DNA of 64,000 nucleotides. Source: Zavarzinia aquatilis. Its GTDB lineage: Bacteria; Pseudomonadota; Alphaproteobacteria; Zavarziniales; Zavarziniaceae. Of the stretch, positions 62,486 to 64,000 are shown piece by piece. A program made the translations under genes and the position numbers. The notes beneath the pieces were generated by a model, which saw nothing but the letters and a program-made list of their open reading frames with translations, had not been told where the DNA came from and made no database searches. The DNA is taken from positions 124,578 to 188,577 of the forward strand of contig NZ_QGLE01000006.1 in assembly GCF_003173035.1 (NCBI RefSeq), in the 5' to 3' direction. Numbering within the stretch: position 1 is the first letter of the stretch; each line of letters starts with the position of its first letter.

Positions 62486-64000
62486 TCAAAGCGCGAGGAG
62501 CACCGCCTGTCGCTCGCCGGTTTCGTCGTCCACATCGATATCTTCACCTTCGTCGATCACCGGGCCGCCATAGACACGCTTACCCATGGCGTCCTCGATG
62601 AGGCCGATCAGCCGCCTCTGCCGATCAGCCATGAAGTCATGATAGCGGTCTTCATAGAGCAGCAGGGGCTCCAGCAGGTGGGAAGCGACATGATGCTCCA
62701 AAGTCCGGCGATTGATGGCCGGTGAATCGGAGGTTCCTTTCTCCAGCCGCCCCAGATATTTGGAGGGCGCATCGCCTCCGATGATCCTGTTGGTGCGATA
62801 GGACAAGGGTGTCTTGTTGATGATGGAATCATATTCGGAAGGCAGGATTTTGTTCGCCACACACCATTTCTTGGGGAAGATGTGGTGAATATCGACGTTC
62901 TCGCCGAAGAACACAGTATGGTCGAAGCCCTGTCCCGAGCGAAAATCTCTCGCTCCCTCCTTCATGAGCAAGGCGTTCACGCCCTTGTATGCCGCCGAAA
63001 TCCGCATCCTCATCGTCTTGAGGCGATCCGCGCGAAAGATCGCGTCCTTGACGGTCGTCGGCTCTACTCCAGTCGACAGCCAGGCGGGGACTTCCATGAA
63101 ATCGCGGGCAATACGGGTCTCGGCGGCCGAACCGTAAAGTTCACCGAAGACACCACACCAATACCACTGCACCAGTTTTCTTCGGTTCCCATCGTGTTCC
63201 CAGGCCGACCCGATGTCGGCCAGAATGGCTGCCAGAGGCACGACCTGAGACTGATAGGGAAGATCGAAGATGCGATACACATGAAGCAGGTGGAGGAATT
63301 TGGCCGCCTGGACGAATCCCTTCTCCACCTGATCCTGATATTTCAGATAGGCATCGAGGGGCAGATCCAGCAGGGCCTGCCTGTTGCCTGATACCGGCGG
63401 GGCTTCTCTTCCCTCCGCCTCGGCCGCCCGCCGCTTGTCCCTTGTATGGAAGAGCGAAACGGCTTGCAGGAAATCGGTGTTGCTGACGCCGGCGAGAATT
63501 CCCGCCTCAGAATCACCCAGCCGCAAGACCTCTGCCAGCCGCCGCTGGCGGCCCTTTTCCGCCCCGCCCCCGTACCAGTCCTTGCGGAGTTCATGGCCAG
63601 AGGCCGCGAACATGGCGGTCACGAGTTCGAAGGCGTCCAGCGGCTTTCCTCCCGTGTTGACCTTCTCGAAGACGACGCAGACCGCCTCCTTCGAAGTCGT
63701 GCGATCAAGGGCGATAACAGGCACGCGATAGTACTTGAAGTTCTCGAGCACCTGCCGCTTGAAGGCCCGGAAAAGCTCCCGCGTCGCTCCATGGTCGGCG
63801 CCAGACCAAAAATGGTCGAAGCCGTCCTGCCAGCGATCCCAGTCGAAAACCTGGGTGACCGGGAACATCAGCGCGGCATATTCCTTGTGGCTGGTCGACA
63901 GGTCGAGCCCGGTCGGGTGGCCGAAGGCGCTACGCTCGATCTTGTCCTCGGGGACGGCCACGATGGCGAGCTCTCTGTCCACCGAGGAATCGAGAGCCTT
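62486..64000 (-). CDS. DUF262 and DUF1524 (GmrSD-like) protein, 5' end missing
   Basis: At least 505 residues; the gene is open to the right edge (frame reads KALDSSVDREL at the border), so the N-terminus lies outside. The end of a DUF262 ParB-like nuclease/NTPase domain is visible as AVCVVFEKVNTGGKPLDAFELVTAM, and the C-terminal DUF1524 HNH-type region as DIHHIFPKKWCVANKILPSEYDSIINKTPL and NRIIGGDAPSKYL. Together these mark GmrSD-type type IV restriction enzymes, which cut modified phage DNA, or related DUF262 defence proteins. By eye it is less G+C-rich than the bulk of the window, fitting an acquired defence gene. Orientation: toward the DUF2975 operon. Confidence 0.82.
   Translation of the reverse strand, partial: KALDSSVDRELAIVAVPEDKIERSAFGHPTGLDLSTSHKEYAALMFPVTQVFDWDRWQDGFDHFWSGADHGATRELFRAFKRQVLENFKYYRVPVIALDRTTSKEAVCVVFEKVNTGGKPLDAFELVTAMFAASGHELRKDWYGGGAEKGRQRRLAEVLRLGDSEAGILAGVSNTDFLQAVSLFHTRDKRRAAEAEGREAPPVSGNRQALLDLPLDAYLKYQDQVEKGFVQAAKFLHLLHVYRIFDLPYQSQVVPLAAILADIGSAWEHDGNRRKLVQWYWCGVFGELYGSAAETRIARDFMEVPAWLSTGVEPTTVKDAIFRADRLKTMRMRISAAYKGVNALLMKEGARDFRSGQGFDHTVFFGENVDIHHIFPKKWCVANKILPSEYDSIINKTPLSYRTNRIIGGDAPSKYLGRLEKGTSDSPAINRRTLEHHVASHLLEPLLLYEDRYHDFMADRQRRLIGLIEDAMGKRVYGGPVIDEGEDIDVDDETGERQAVLLAL

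Overview
The window is a compact, G+C-rich bacterial chromosome segment. Its gene families and local orders point to an alphaproteobacterium: ubiE-ubiB beside mutM, tolB-pal-cpoB-tilS-ftsH-folP-glmM, a hisN-type histidinol-phosphatase, GlxA-type AraC regulators and many TetR/SDR genes. I cannot name the genus from sequence alone. I saw no rRNA, tRNA, CRISPR array, insertion sequence or phage block. Both ends cut genes: ubiB at base 1 and a DUF262/DUF1524 gene at base 64000.

Layout. 1-9700 holds ubiquinone genes (ubiB, ubiE), a LuxR-type regulator, mutM, an enoyl-CoA hydratase, release factor 3 (prfC) with an alpha/beta hydrolase, two related lipoproteins and hisN. 9700-15450 holds a small membrane protein divergent from a GlxA-like regulator, a two-gene ABC-2 exporter, and glpD followed by a HAD phosphatase. 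15450-24900 holds an XRE repressor with a conspicuous palindrome at its start, typA, two DUF3592 membrane proteins, a TetR gene divergent from YciI/EVE genes, a degenerate ThiE-like gene back to back with yggS, an L,D-transpeptidase-like gene coupled to a membrane-anchored glutamate-synthase-domain protein, and a divergent P-II gene whose 3' end is repeated in tandem. 25000-32500 holds an NMT1-type ABC importer in one run with a phytase-like esterase and a PaaG-like crotonase, then a P-type ATPase. 32400-38500 holds a Tat-exported FAD oxidoreductase, ftsK, an EthD-like protein and a thiolase.

38500-49300 is mostly a minus-strand housekeeping run: chorismate mutase, tolB, pal, cpoB, tilS, ftsH, folP, glmM, thiD and a less G+C-rich orphan. 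It joins envelope integrity (Tol-Pal), membrane proteolysis, folate, peptidoglycan precursor and thiamine functions; tolQRA are not in the window. 49300-54200 is a TetR/SDR accessory block with a 2-hydroxychromene-2-carboxylate isomerase-like protein between two SDRs that lack the catalytic tyrosine. 54200-58200 holds argD-argF, hslO and a lipoprotein. 58200-64000 is accessory: an animal-type heme peroxidase, a GGDEF protein, a DUF2975/XRE/lipoprotein operon with its own operator and a Shine-Dalgarno hairpin, and a DUF262-DUF1524 nuclease-like gene suggestive of phage defence.

The most unusual signals are regulatory or structural: several palindromes directly in front of regulator genes, three REP-like doublets built on a GCCGG-CTTC-GCCGG core, a 30-bp tandem repeat that copies the end and stop codon of the P-II gene, and a long C tract upstream of ftsK. 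No single gene cluster is clearly a new system. The strongest candidates are the isomerase/pseudo-SDR operon and the accessory genes at the right-hand end.
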